In this document: positions 27,905-35,926 of the stretch, in pieces
Layout of the letters: each line of letters starts with the position of its first letter
How positions within the stretch are numbered: the stretch's first letter is position 1
Source of the DNA: Hyphomicrobium sp. 12-62-95
GTDB taxonomy: Bacteria; Pseudomonadota; Alphaproteobacteria; Rhizobiales; Hyphomicrobiaceae
Length of the DNA stretch: 64,000 nucleotides
Direction of reading: 5' to 3'
Assembly (NCBI GenBank): GCA_002279935.1
Contig: NCCZ01000001.1
Span: 124,001 to 188,000, forward strand
Translations under genes and position numbers: made by a program
Notes under the pieces: model-generated
Databases searched by the model: none
The model's input: only the letters and a program-made list of their open reading frames with translations
What the model was told of the DNA's origin: nothing

Positions 27905-28657
27905 TCAGGTCTCTGGTTCGACGCCGTAGCGATGCAGGTCCATGCCGTATATGCGCAGCCAATTCTTGGCTTCATCCATGCCGGGGCAGGTCTGGCGCAC
28001 GAGCGCCCAGAAGCGGGGCCCGTGATTCATTTCGCGCAAATGGGCGACTTCGTGGGCGGCGACGTAGTCGAGGATGGCGGGCGGCGCGAGCACGAGACGC
28101 CACGAGAAGGACAGCGCGCCCGTCGTCGAGCAGGAGCCCCAGCGGCTGGTCTGGTCGCGGATGGTCAAGCGGTTGGGTTTCACGCCGAGGCGGCAGGCAT
28201 GCCAGGCGACGCGGTCTTCGAGAACGGTGCGGGCTTCTTTTGAGAACCAAAGTTCGAGACGTTTGACAGCGGCGGCCAAGTCGCCCGGTGCGTGCAGTTC
28301 GTGGAACGGGTGGGACTCGATGCGGCGGACGACGCGGCGGCGGGGAACTTCTCCGGGCATGACGACCCGGTGGGCGACGCCGCGGAGCGGTATGAGCATG
28401 CCGTCGCGGAACGGGATGGGGGCGGGGAGACTATCGAGACGTTCGCGGACCCAATCCAGATTGCGCGTGAGGAAGGACCCCGCTTCCTCGATCCCGCATT
28501 GGACGGGGAGTGTCACGATGACCGCCCGGCGTGTGCGGCTCACACGTAGCGTTAGCCGTCGCGCGGCGGGATGGCGGCGGACTTCGACAGGTGCGCCGAT
28601 GCGATCGGTCTCTCGTTGCGAGAGCGTGGTCACATGAGGCACTTTGGACTTGCGCAT
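27905..28657 (-). CDS. YgjP-type (DUF45) zinc metallopeptidase-like protein
   Basis: About 250 residues from the ATG at 28657 (MRKSKVPHVTT); an upstream ATG at 28687 adds ten residues. The zinc site is HEVAHLREMNHGPRFW, preceded by DQTSRWGSCSTTGALSFSWRLVLAP, both diagnostic of the YgjP/M48-like family. R-H-P-A-A-R-R-L at the N-terminus is also typical. It is cytoplasmic and its substrate is unknown. It converges on the PBP1A gene with 10 bp between stops. Confidence 0.9.
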   Translation of the reverse strand: MRKSKVPHVTTLSQRETDRIGAPVEVRRHPAARRLTLRVSRTRRAVIVTLPVQCGIEEAGSFLTRNLDWVRERLDSLPAPIPFRDGMLIPLRGVAHRVVMPGEVPRRRVVRRIESHPFHELHAPGDLAAAVKRLELWFSKEARTVLEDRVAWHACRLGVKPNRLTIRDQTSRWGSCSTTGALSFSWRLVLAPPAILDYVAAHEVAHLREMNHGPRFWALVRQTCPGMDEAKNWLRIYGMDLHRYGVEPET

Positions 28658-28992
28658 GTACGTCCTCAAATGAGCGGGCCGGCGCATTCAATATGCGCTC
28701 AACTACTCGTTATGCTTTGATCGCGGTCACACCATCATGCGGTGATCCCGTTCTCGCGCGCACCCGATACTGAGATGACGAACCGCGTCGTCCGTCAATG
28801 GTGCACTTCAGTGCGAAAGCGATGCGCTGGCGCGCCGACGCCGCAACGCATCGCACATCACTTCAAATACCAAGATCGGAGGCCTGTGTGCGAGCGGAAA
28901 ATTTCTTGTTGCGTGCGCGGCCTTGACTGTGGCGCAGATGCGGCATTCGCAAATGGTGCATGCCGCGGTGATTTACGCATTGCAAAAATCAA
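28658..28992. other. 335-bp gene-free stretch
   Basis: Lies between the YgjP-type gene start and the SCO gene end, both on the minus strand. A short inverted repeat GCGCAT-TCAAT-ATGCGC at 28682-28698 is near the YgjP start. No supported coding frame or terminator was found. Confidence 0.35.
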
Positions 28993-29595
28993 TCACAGCG
29001 CGGCGGCGATCGCCTTGGCGAGTGCATTGGCGTCGGTGGAATGGGGGAAATGCTTCGTGTAGGCGCCGTTGGCGTTCATGAGGTAGAAGAAGGAGCTGTG
29101 GTCGATATTGTAGCGCGTGGGGTCCTTTTCGTCGGGAACTTTTACAGCATAGACACGATAGGCCTTGATAGCGGCTTGGATTTCATCCGGGGTCCCCGTC
29201 AAGCCTTGAATGTTGGGATGAAAGCTCTTGACGTATTGTCCGAGGGCCGCAGCGGTGTCGCGCTCGGGATCGAGCGTGATGAACAGCGTCGAGATCTGGT
29301 TGGCTTTCTCGCCTAATTCGTTCAAGGCAACGGTCAGCGTTTGTAGGCCCGATGGGCACACATCAGGGCAATTCGTGAAGCCGAAGAAGACGAGCATCGG
29401 CTTGCCGGCGAAATCCTTCTCGGTACGGCGCTGACCCGCCGTGTCGGTCAGGCTGAACGGTCCGCCGATGGCCGGCCTGCCTGCCGTTTGAGTGGCTTGG
29501 GGTGTGGACGGATCGGTCACATTCAGCGTCACGTATGCCGTTGCAGCTCCGGCCAAGAGCCCCAGTGCGAGGGCGATTATCAATTTCGAAGCCAT
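28993..29595 (-). CDS. SCO1/SenC family copper-delivery protein
   Basis: 200 residues with an N-terminal membrane anchor or uncleaved signal (LIIALALGLLAGAATAYV). The thioredoxin-like domain has the copper ligands Cys76 and Cys80 in FTNCPDVCPSG and the distal His in YNIDHSSFFYLM. SCO proteins deliver copper to the CuA site of cytochrome oxidase at the periplasmic face. It is divergent from the RegB-type kinase gene, a neighbourhood also known from Rhodobacter (senC beside regA and regB). Confidence 0.93.
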   Translation of the reverse strand: MASKLIIALALGLLAGAATAYVTLNVTDPSTPQATQTAGRPAIGGPFSLTDTAGQRRTEKDFAGKPMLVFFGFTNCPDVCPSGLQTLTVALNELGEKANQISTLFITLDPERDTAAALGQYVKSFHPNIQGLTGTPDEIQAAIKAYRVYAVKVPDEKDPTRYNIDHSSFFYLMNANGAYTKHFPHSTDANALAKAIAAAL

Positions 29596-29815
29596 GACGT
29601 AACCTTTTTTGTCTATTGCCCGGGCGCGAAGGCGGTGTGCCGCTTACTACTCGGCTGGATGGCCAGCTCAGTCGCATTTCGGTACGGGGCTTTTGGCAGT
29701 CAGTTCCCATGGGAAATAGCGGGGCGGGCTGTGACTTGCAACGTTACCTCGCATATGGTTGGGAACGGGTGTGCGGCTGGATGTCCGGCCAGCCTTGGAA
29801 GGACGAGCTGAGGCC

Positions 29816-31231
29816 GTGTCGTCGGAGAAATCAATTCTGAGCCGGTTTTGGCAAGCAAGCGACGAGGACAGCCAGCTTCGCCTGCAGACGATCGTGCGGC
29901 TGCGCTGGCTCGCCGTGTTGGGCCAGCTCGCCGTTATTGGCGTCGTGGCGCTCGTACTGGAGTTCCGGCTTCCTGTTGGCTGGTGTCTGTTTTTGACAGC
30001 GTGTTCGGCCTGGCTCAACGTTTTTCTGGCGGTGAAATTCCCGGCGCGGCATCGTTTGTCGGCCCGGCTGGCGACGGCTTTGCTCGGCTACGACATCGTG
30101 CAGCTGGCGGCGCTCCTCTTTTTTACAGGTGGGGTGCAGAATCCTTTCACGATGCTTTTGGTGGTGCCGGTGACGGTTTCGGCGGCGACGCTGCCGCCGC
30201 GGCACACCGTGGCGCTGGCATTTCTTGCTTCGGTTGCGACGCTGTTGATTGCCACTACGTCGTATCCGCTGCCCTGGTATCCCTCCGAGCCGCTCGATCA
30301 CCCGGTGCTGTACGATCTGGGGATCGTCGCGGCCGTGATCTCGACGATGCTGTTCATGGCGCTTTATGCGCGGCGGTTGACGCGGGAGGGCAAGTTGATG
30401 TCGGCGGCGCTAACGGCGACGGAACTCGTTCTCGCGCGGGAACAGAAGCTGCATGCGCTCGATGGTCTGGCTGCTGCGGCCGCGCACGAATTGGGCACGC
30501 CGCTCTCGACGATCGTTCTGGTAACCAAGGAAATGCAGGCGGGGCTGCCGAAGGATAGCCTGCTGGCGGAGGACGTGGAGTTACTGCGGCAGCAGGCGCT
30601 GCGGTGCCGCGAGATTTTGCAGAAGCTCACCAAGCATCCAACCGAGCAGGACCCGCTGCATGGAAACATTTCCTTGCAGGAGATGCTGGAGGAGGCTTCG
30701 GCTCCCTATGCCAACGATGGCAAGCCGATTCATATATTTGTCCATCCGGCGAGTGGGATGACGGGGACAGCGCAGGATCAACCGCTCTCGGCGCGCAAGC
30801 CCGGCGTGCTTTACGGGCTTGGGAACCTGATTGAGAACGCGGTCGATTTTGCCCGCGGGCGGGTCGATTTGACGGGCGAGTGGGATCAGACGACGGTCTC
30901 GGTGACGCTGACGGACGATGGGCCGGGGTTCGCGCCGGAAATTATCGACACGCTGGGCGAGCCATACGTTACGTCCCGGCCGATGTCGGCGCGAAAGACG
31001 ACCGGCAAAGCGGGCGGGCTTGGGTTGGGGTTCTTTATCGCCAAGACGCTTTTAGAACGCTCGGGCGCGCGGGTAACGTTGGAAAATAAGCTGGCGCCGC
31101 AACGGGGGGCCGTGGTCCGGCTCGTCTGGCCTCTGGATGCTTTCGAGGCTGGCGCCGAGCGGGCGGGACCGGGAACGGCTGTGCCACGGCCGCAGCTCCG
31201 GCCGGCGGCTATTGAGGTTTACGACCGTTAA
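29816..31231 (+). CDS. regB: Redox-sensing histidine kinase RegB/PrrB/ActS type
   Basis: About 471 residues from the GTG at 29816; the frame stays open to TTG 29759 and the true start is uncertain. Six membrane segments occupy the N-terminal half. The ubiquinone-binding motif GGVQNPF is at the start of one loop. The H-box is AAAAHELGTPLSTI. The redox-box cysteine known from RegB is in QQALRCREILQ. ATP-binding motifs are NLIENAVDFA, DDGPGF and GGLGLGFFIAKT. It phosphorylates the cognate regulator, encoded just downstream, according to respiratory redox state. Confidence 0.94.
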   Translation: MSSEKSILSRFWQASDEDSQLRLQTIVRLRWLAVLGQLAVIGVVALVLEFRLPVGWCLFLTACSAWLNVFLAVKFPARHRLSARLATALLGYDIVQLAALLFFTGGVQNPFTMLLVVPVTVSAATLPPRHTVALAFLASVATLLIATTSYPLPWYPSEPLDHPVLYDLGIVAAVISTMLFMALYARRLTREGKLMSAALTATELVLAREQKLHALDGLAAAAAHELGTPLSTIVLVTKEMQAGLPKDSLLAEDVELLRQQALRCREILQKLTKHPTEQDPLHGNISLQEMLEEASAPYANDGKPIHIFVHPASGMTGTAQDQPLSARKPGVLYGLGNLIENAVDFARGRVDLTGEWDQTTVSVTLTDDGPGFAPEIIDTLGEPYVTSRPMSARKTTGKAGGLGLGFFIAKTLLERSGARVTLENKLAPQRGAVVRLVWPLDAFEAGAERAGPGTAVPRPQLRPAAIEVYDR

Positions 31232-31324
31232 TCTATTTACCAATGCCAAGGTATGCGTTTTCCGTGGGTTTGCCCTTGGCTTGGCCGGGGCAAGACTATA
31301 GTTTGCCGCACGTGGAGGACGCCC

Positions 31325-31888
31325 GTGACTGAAGATCTGTCATTTAAGCCCGATGAACTGCCTGAAGATCGTTCGCTCATTATCGTGGACGACGACCGGG
31401 CGTTTTTGCAGCGAATGGTGCGTGCCATGGAGCAGCGCGGATTTCTGGTCCGCAGCGCTTTTACGGTGTCGGAAGGCATCGATCTGGTGCGCCAGAGCCC
31501 GCCGGCCTTCGCGGTCATCGATCTGCGGCTTGAGGACGGGAACGGGCTCGATGTCATTGCCGAACTGACCAGGGTGCGCCCGAACGCGCGCATCATCGTG
31601 CTGACGGGATACGGCAACATCGCGACGGCGGTAACGGCGGTGAAGCTTGGCGCGGTCGACTATCTCGCGAAGCCTGCCGATGCCGATGATGTGACGGACG
31701 CTCTACTGGCGCCGCCGAATTCGAAGGCGCCGCCGCCCGAAAACCCCATGTCGGCGGACCGGGTGCGTTGGGAGCACATTCAGCGTGTGTATGAACTGTG
31801 CAATCGCAACGTGTCGGAGACGGCGCGGCGGCTGAACATGCACCGGCGTACCCTGCAGCGCATTCTTGCCAAGCGCGCGCCTAAGTAG
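31325..31888 (+). CDS. regA: Response regulator RegA/PrrA/ActR type
   Basis: About 187 residues from the GTG at 31325, which has GGAGG six bases upstream; an ATG at 31253 without a binding site is less likely. Receiver domain: acidic pocket VDDD near residue 21, phospho-acceptor Asp66 in VIDLRLEDG, and Thr in VLTGYG, Lys in YLAKPAD. The C-terminus is a Fis-type helix-turn-helix, NVSETARRLNMHRRTLQRILAKR, with the usual Pro-rich hinge before it. It acts as a global redox regulator of respiration and fixation genes in related bacteria. Confidence 0.95.
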   Translation: MTEDLSFKPDELPEDRSLIIVDDDRAFLQRMVRAMEQRGFLVRSAFTVSEGIDLVRQSPPAFAVIDLRLEDGNGLDVIAELTRVRPNARIIVLTGYGNIATAVTAVKLGAVDYLAKPADADDVTDALLAPPNSKAPPPENPMSADRVRWEHIQRVYELCNRNVSETARRLNMHRRTLQRILAKRAPK

Positions 31889-31902
31889 GCAACGGGTCTC
31901 TC

Positions 31903-32421
31903 TCAAAGATCTTTCGCTTCGCTGCGGGCCTTCAATCCCGGATCAATAACGGCTGCTAAGCGAAGCGACGCCGTGCGGGCAAAGCGCAATGTCAGCACTT
32001 TGCGGCGGGCGGCCGTGAGCGGCGGGGCCGGGGCCGCGGGGCGCAGAATTTCGGCGCCGTACCGGTCGGCCAGGATCAGGCCGCAGGCTGCTGGCAGAAT
32101 TTCGCGAGGGAAATCAGGCTTAACGGCGAAGAAGAAGCGATCGCAGTATTCGGCGTATTCGGGCCACTTCTGATCGCTGCGGAAGTCGGCGAGGCTTGAT
32201 TTGATCTCTATGATGGTCAGGATGCCGTTGCGATCCAGGGCTGCGATGTCGGCGCGGCGGCCATTGGGGAGCGTGAATTCGGAAATCGGTGTGAGCCCGG
32301 CGTCGATGAGCATGCGTGAGGTCCCACGCAGGATCTCCAGCGCGACGGGATCACTACTGAGAGGGGCATCGGGTCCCGGCGCAACGGCGCCGCCGGCCGT
32401 GGGCTCATCGGTGTCGGTCAT
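31903..32421 (-). CDS. MmcB family DNA-repair-associated protein
   Basis: About 172 residues from the ATG at 32421 (MTDTDEPTAG). The core RRADIAALDRNGILTIIEIKSSLADFRSDQKWPEYAEYCDRFFFAV is typical of the MmcB family (Pfam DUF2... group containing PF06319), a PD-(D/E)xK-like fold; the D, E and K in ADIAAL...IEIKSS would be the nuclease-type residues. Family members are linked to mitomycin C resistance in Caulobacter. It converges on regA with 14 bp between stops and is divergent from mutM. Confidence 0.85.
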   Translation of the reverse strand: MTDTDEPTAGGAVAPGPDAPLSSDPVALEILRGTSRMLIDAGLTPISEFTLPNGRRADIAALDRNGILTIIEIKSSLADFRSDQKWPEYAEYCDRFFFAVKPDFPREILPAACGLILADRYGAEILRPAAPAPPLTAARRKVLTLRFARTASLRLAAVIDPGLKARSEAKDL

Positions 32422-32517
32422 GCCTCGTTTGTCGCGACTGGAATCGCAAAAGTCCACTCTCGCGAGACCGTTTGGCAGCCGGTCAACTTCGTTGCTGCCG
32501 TTACAGGATAGGCTTTG

Positions 32518-33408
32518 ATGCCTGAATTGCCGGAAGTTGAGAATGTCCGCCGCAGTCTGGAGCGCGTGCTCTGTGGCCAGACCCTGGCGCGAGTGGATGT
32601 GCGGCGGCCAAATTTGCGTTTTCCGTTCCCGGATAATTTTGCGAAGCGGCTAACCGGGCGGGCGATCACCGGCGTAGCGCGAAGAGCAAAGTATCTGCGG
32701 GTGCTGCTCGACAGTGGCGATGTTCTGGTCGTGCATCTGGGGATGACGGGCCGATTTATTCTTGGTGAGACGGAGAAAGCCGGGCGGGGCGGCGTTGTCG
32801 GCGACTATGTTTATGAGAGCGGGCACCTGCCGCAGCATGATCACGTGGTGTTCGAGACGGTGGCGGGGTTGCGCGTGACGTACAACGATCCACGGCGGTT
32901 CGGGTACATGCTGCTCGAACCGGACGCGGAGATGGATGCGCATGCGCTGTTTCGCGGGCTCGGTGTAGAGCCGCTCGGCAATGATCTCGATGCGGCCGTG
33001 ATTGCGGCGCGGGCGTCGGGACGGCGGGCCGATCTCAAAGCGTTTTTGATGGATCAGCGCAACATCGCAGGGTTGGGCAATATCTATGTGTGCGAGGCCT
33101 TGTTCCGGGCCGGGCTATCGCCGCGGCGGAAGGCCGGAACATTGGCGACGCGGACTGGCAAGCCAACCGAGCGGAGTGAACGACTCGTGCCGGCGATCCG
33201 TCAGGTTTTGCTGGAAGCGGTCGAGGCGGGGGGATCGACGCTGCGTGACTACCGGCGGCCGGATGGAAGCCCTGGCGGATTTCAAGACCGGCATGCCGTT
33301 TATGACCGCGAGGGGCAGGCGTGCTGCAAGCCCGGGTGCGGCGGCGTGGTGCGGCGGGTCGTGCAGGCGGGGCGGTCGACGTTTTATTGTCCGACGTGTC
33401 AGACGTAA
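32518..33408 (+). CDS. mutM: Formamidopyrimidine-DNA glycosylase (MutM/Fpg)
   Basis: About 296 residues. MPELPEVENVRR gives the catalytic Pro2 and Glu3, so the ATG at 32518 is the start. Later motifs are HLGMTGRF, YNDPRRFGYM, MDQRNIAGLGNIYVCEAL and the C-terminal zinc finger with CCKPGC and FYCPTCQ. It removes 8-oxoguanine and other oxidised purines from DNA. It is divergent from the MmcB-family gene, and the two could form a small repair pair. Confidence 0.97.
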   Translation: MPELPEVENVRRSLERVLCGQTLARVDVRRPNLRFPFPDNFAKRLTGRAITGVARRAKYLRVLLDSGDVLVVHLGMTGRFILGETEKAGRGGVVGDYVYESGHLPQHDHVVFETVAGLRVTYNDPRRFGYMLLEPDAEMDAHALFRGLGVEPLGNDLDAAVIAARASGRRADLKAFLMDQRNIAGLGNIYVCEALFRAGLSPRRKAGTLATRTGKPTERSERLVPAIRQVLLEAVEAGGSTLRDYRRPDGSPGGFQDRHAVYDREGQACCKPGCGGVVRRVVQAGRSTFYCPTCQT

Positions 33409-33418
33409 GCGCAGCGCA

Positions 33419-34006
33419 TCAGGATTTGCGCAAGCGCCATTGGGTGATGGCGGCCACGTAGCAAATGCTGGCGATGGCAATTCCGCCAAACAGAAAAATG
33501 TAGTTGGCCGCCCAGTCGCCCTTTTGCGTCAGGAGTTTTCCGGCCAGGATCAAGAACACAAGACCGCCCAGGACGGCGAGGCCGTGTAGCAGCGTGAGTG
33601 CGATGGGCGGTGGGGTTCCGTTGTCGCCGTCGCCCATGCTTCGCACGTAAAGGAGCAAGCCGGCAGCGATGAGTGCGGCAGCGGTGCCATATTGCCAGCC
33701 GTGCTGCCACGTGACGTCGGTTAAGCCATAGACGGCGAAAAAAGCTGCGGCCCCCCAGGCGTATGTGAGTGCCGCCAGACGCGTGTTGCGGCGCATGGTG
33801 TGGAAGAGGAGCCCCGGGGCCTCGCTTTTTTCTGTTAGCCACGCCGGGCGATTGACGCGCCAGGCGACGATAAACATGAAGAAACAAAAGGCAAAGGCGC
33901 AGACGGCGGCGAGGCCGCGGGATCCGGTCGCTGCTCCATACGCCATGCCACCGGCACTCGCTAGCAAGGCGACCACTACACTGGCGATCAGGGGTTGAAG
34001 CGACAT
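33419..34006 (-). CDS. Membrane protein of unknown function (paralogue 1)
   Basis: About 195 residues from the ATG at 34006 (MSLQPLIAS). Six hydrophobic segments can be counted; the last block GDWAANYIFLFGGIAIASIC resembles the matching block of the next gene (LDWAAQTVFLFGAIALAAIS), and both share a middle block RYMGLVYAWGA/RLAALTYAWGA. No catalytic motif is seen. It converges on mutM. I do not recognise a named family. Confidence 0.75.
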   Translation of the reverse strand: MSLQPLIASVVVALLASAGGMAYGAATGSRGLAAVCAFAFCFFMFIVAWRVNRPAWLTEKSEAPGLLFHTMRRNTRLAALTYAWGAAAFFAVYGLTDVTWQHGWQYGTAAALIAAGLLLYVRSMGDGDNGTPPPIALTLLHGLAVLGGLVFLILAGKLLTQKGDWAANYIFLFGGIAIASICYVAAITQWRLRKS

Positions 34007-34043
34007 GCGTGGCCCTTTGCGGTGATTGGCGGTGTAGGCGAGG

Positions 34044-34649
34044 TCAGGCTGCGGGTTGGCGGTCGCGGGTGTAGAAGAGTGCAGCGGCGCTGATCGCGGC
34101 CAGTGCAATGGCGCCGAAGAGGAACACCGTCTGGGCGGCCCAATCCAGTTTGGCCGTATTGAGGAACTGCTTGTCCGGGTCGATCAACAGGCCGATGACC
34201 GCGACGACCGTTCCGGCGAACTGCACAATCGTGAGAATGCGCCCAATCTTGAGCAACGTGGGATCGTCCTTGCCGCGGGCGACATCGTTGGACAGTGCTG
34301 TTGCAAAAAACAAACTGACGACGGCGACCAAGGCCAGCGCGCCAAAGAAGACCGGCCATTCGCGCCATTCGGGTAGGATGAAATAGTAGGTGACGAACAG
34401 GGCCAGGGCGCCCCAGGCATAGACCAAGCCCATGTAGCGTGCGGTTGAGGCCGAGACGGCGCTCAAGGGGGCGCCGGCTTTGTCGAGCGCGATGGTGTTG
34501 CGAAGGCCCAAGGCGGCGATGGTGAAGCTGATCAATGCCGTCACGGCCATATAGTAGTGGGGGACGCCGCTGCCTGCTGCCAGAATGAGGGAGCACATCC
34601 CGATGGTGAGAATGCAAACCCAGATAAACTTCGTGCTGTTTTCGTTCAT
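34044..34649 (-). CDS. Membrane protein of unknown function (paralogue 2)
   Basis: About 201 residues from the ATG at 34649 (MNENSTKFIW). Hydrophobic segments are at about 8-25, 30-50, 70-90, 100-120, 145-165 and 178-195. It is similar over its whole length to the protein of the next gene downstream, 37 bp away, so the pair arose by duplication and is probably cotranscribed. No known active-site motif is visible. Confidence 0.75.
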   Translation of the reverse strand: MNENSTKFIWVCILTIGMCSLILAAGSGVPHYYMAVTALISFTIAALGLRNTIALDKAGAPLSAVSASTARYMGLVYAWGALALFVTYYFILPEWREWPVFFGALALVAVVSLFFATALSNDVARGKDDPTLLKIGRILTIVQFAGTVVAVIGLLIDPDKQFLNTAKLDWAAQTVFLFGAIALAAISAAALFYTRDRQPAA

Positions 34650-34800
34650 GGTCGGGTGCCACCGTTGATTTCGCCCGCTGCGGGCGGGTGGTTGCGGGTC
34701 CGCGAGGCATAACCCGGTTTGCATGCTGTTCAAAGCCATGCAGCGCAGACGGGCTGGTTTTCCGCAGATTATGGCGGGCGATTCGGCGACGGCTGTTGCC

Positions 34801-35718
34801 TCAGGTGGCGGGGTCTCCGGGCCGCAGGAACGGCAGGCCGGACCCGACGATCTTGGGGTCTGGGGGTGTTGTGACGGTTTCGTCACGGCCTTCGTAGGGC
34901 AGCAACGTCAGGATCTTGCGGATGACTTCCAGGCGCATGCGGCGCTGGTCGTTGGCGCGCACGATGGTCCAGGGGCTATCGGGCGTGTCGGTGAAGCGGA
35001 GCATTTCGGTTTCGGCAGCGGTGTAATCATCCCACTTGGCGATGGCGGCCTGATCGATGTCTGTGAATTTCCAGCGCTTCAGCGGATTGTGCCGGCGTTC
35101 GTGGAAACGGGTGAGCTGCATTTCACGGCCGACGGAGAGATAGAGCTTCAAGAGTTTGACGCCGTCGCGGACCAGGAGGCTTTCGAATTCGGGGGCGTCG
35201 CGCAGGAAGTCGGCGTGCTGCTTGGGCGTGCAAAAGCCCATGACGCGCTCGACGCCGGCGCGGTTGTACCAGGAGCGGTCGAAGAGGACCATGTCGCCTG
35301 CGGTGGGCAGGTGTTGCACGTAGCGCTGGAAGTACCACTGGCCGCGTTCGGCTTCGGTGGGTTTGGTGAGCGCGACGGAGCGGGCGTGGCGGGGATTGAT
35401 GCGCTCTAGAATGGTGGAAATGGCGCCACCCTTGCCTGACGTGTCGCGGCCTTCGAACAGGATGACGACGCGCTGGCCGGTGTTTTCTACGTGGGTCTGG
35501 AACTTGAGCAGTTCCAATTGCAGGGGCGTGAGGGCCTCGTCGTAGTCCTTGCGTTTGATCTTCTCGTCATAGGGGTAGCCACCTGAACTCATTGCGGCTT
35601 CGGCGATGGCTTCGGGGATTTCCGGGTTGTTGATGTCGAAGGCAGCAAGCGCGTCCTTTGGCGGTTTGGCGGGTTTCGCCTTCTTTTCCGGCTTCGCGGG
35701 TTTGTCGTTTTTGGCCAT
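34801..35718 (-). CDS. ppk2: Polyphosphate kinase 2
   Basis: About 305 residues from the ATG at 35718 (MAKNDKPAKPEKK). A Lys/Pro-rich head is followed by the PPK2 core: Walker A FEGRDTSGKGGAI, then HARSVALTKPTEAERGQWYFQRYVQHLP, FDRSWYNRAGVERVMGFC, and the lid FHERRHNPLKRWKFTD. PPK2 enzymes transfer phosphate between polyphosphate and nucleotides. A reading frame continues upstream of the ATG but into non-conserved sequence. It has about 150 bp to the next gene and is likely monocistronic. Confidence 0.95.
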   Translation of the reverse strand: MAKNDKPAKPEKKAKPAKPPKDALAAFDINNPEIPEAIAEAAMSSGGYPYDEKIKRKDYDEALTPLQLELLKFQTHVENTGQRVVILFEGRDTSGKGGAISTILERINPRHARSVALTKPTEAERGQWYFQRYVQHLPTAGDMVLFDRSWYNRAGVERVMGFCTPKQHADFLRDAPEFESLLVRDGVKLLKLYLSVGREMQLTRFHERRHNPLKRWKFTDIDQAAIAKWDDYTAAETEMLRFTDTPDSPWTIVRANDQRRMRLEVIRKILTLLPYEGRDETVTTPPDPKIVGSGLPFLRPGDPAT

Positions 35719-35926
35719 GGGCTGGTCTCCCTTCGTCACTCCCCGACGGTAAAGCATGGGCGCGGGCCTTGAGCCAGAGGGCATCGGGAGCGGGGAAACC
35801 CGATGCCACGGGGAAGCCGGGGACACGCCGCGGGCCCGCCATAGTCCAGTCCCCGTCGGGACAAGAAGGACGACTAGGGAACGTGTTCGTGATTTTTCAG
35901 TTCGAGTGTGGGTGCGGGCGGGTTCC

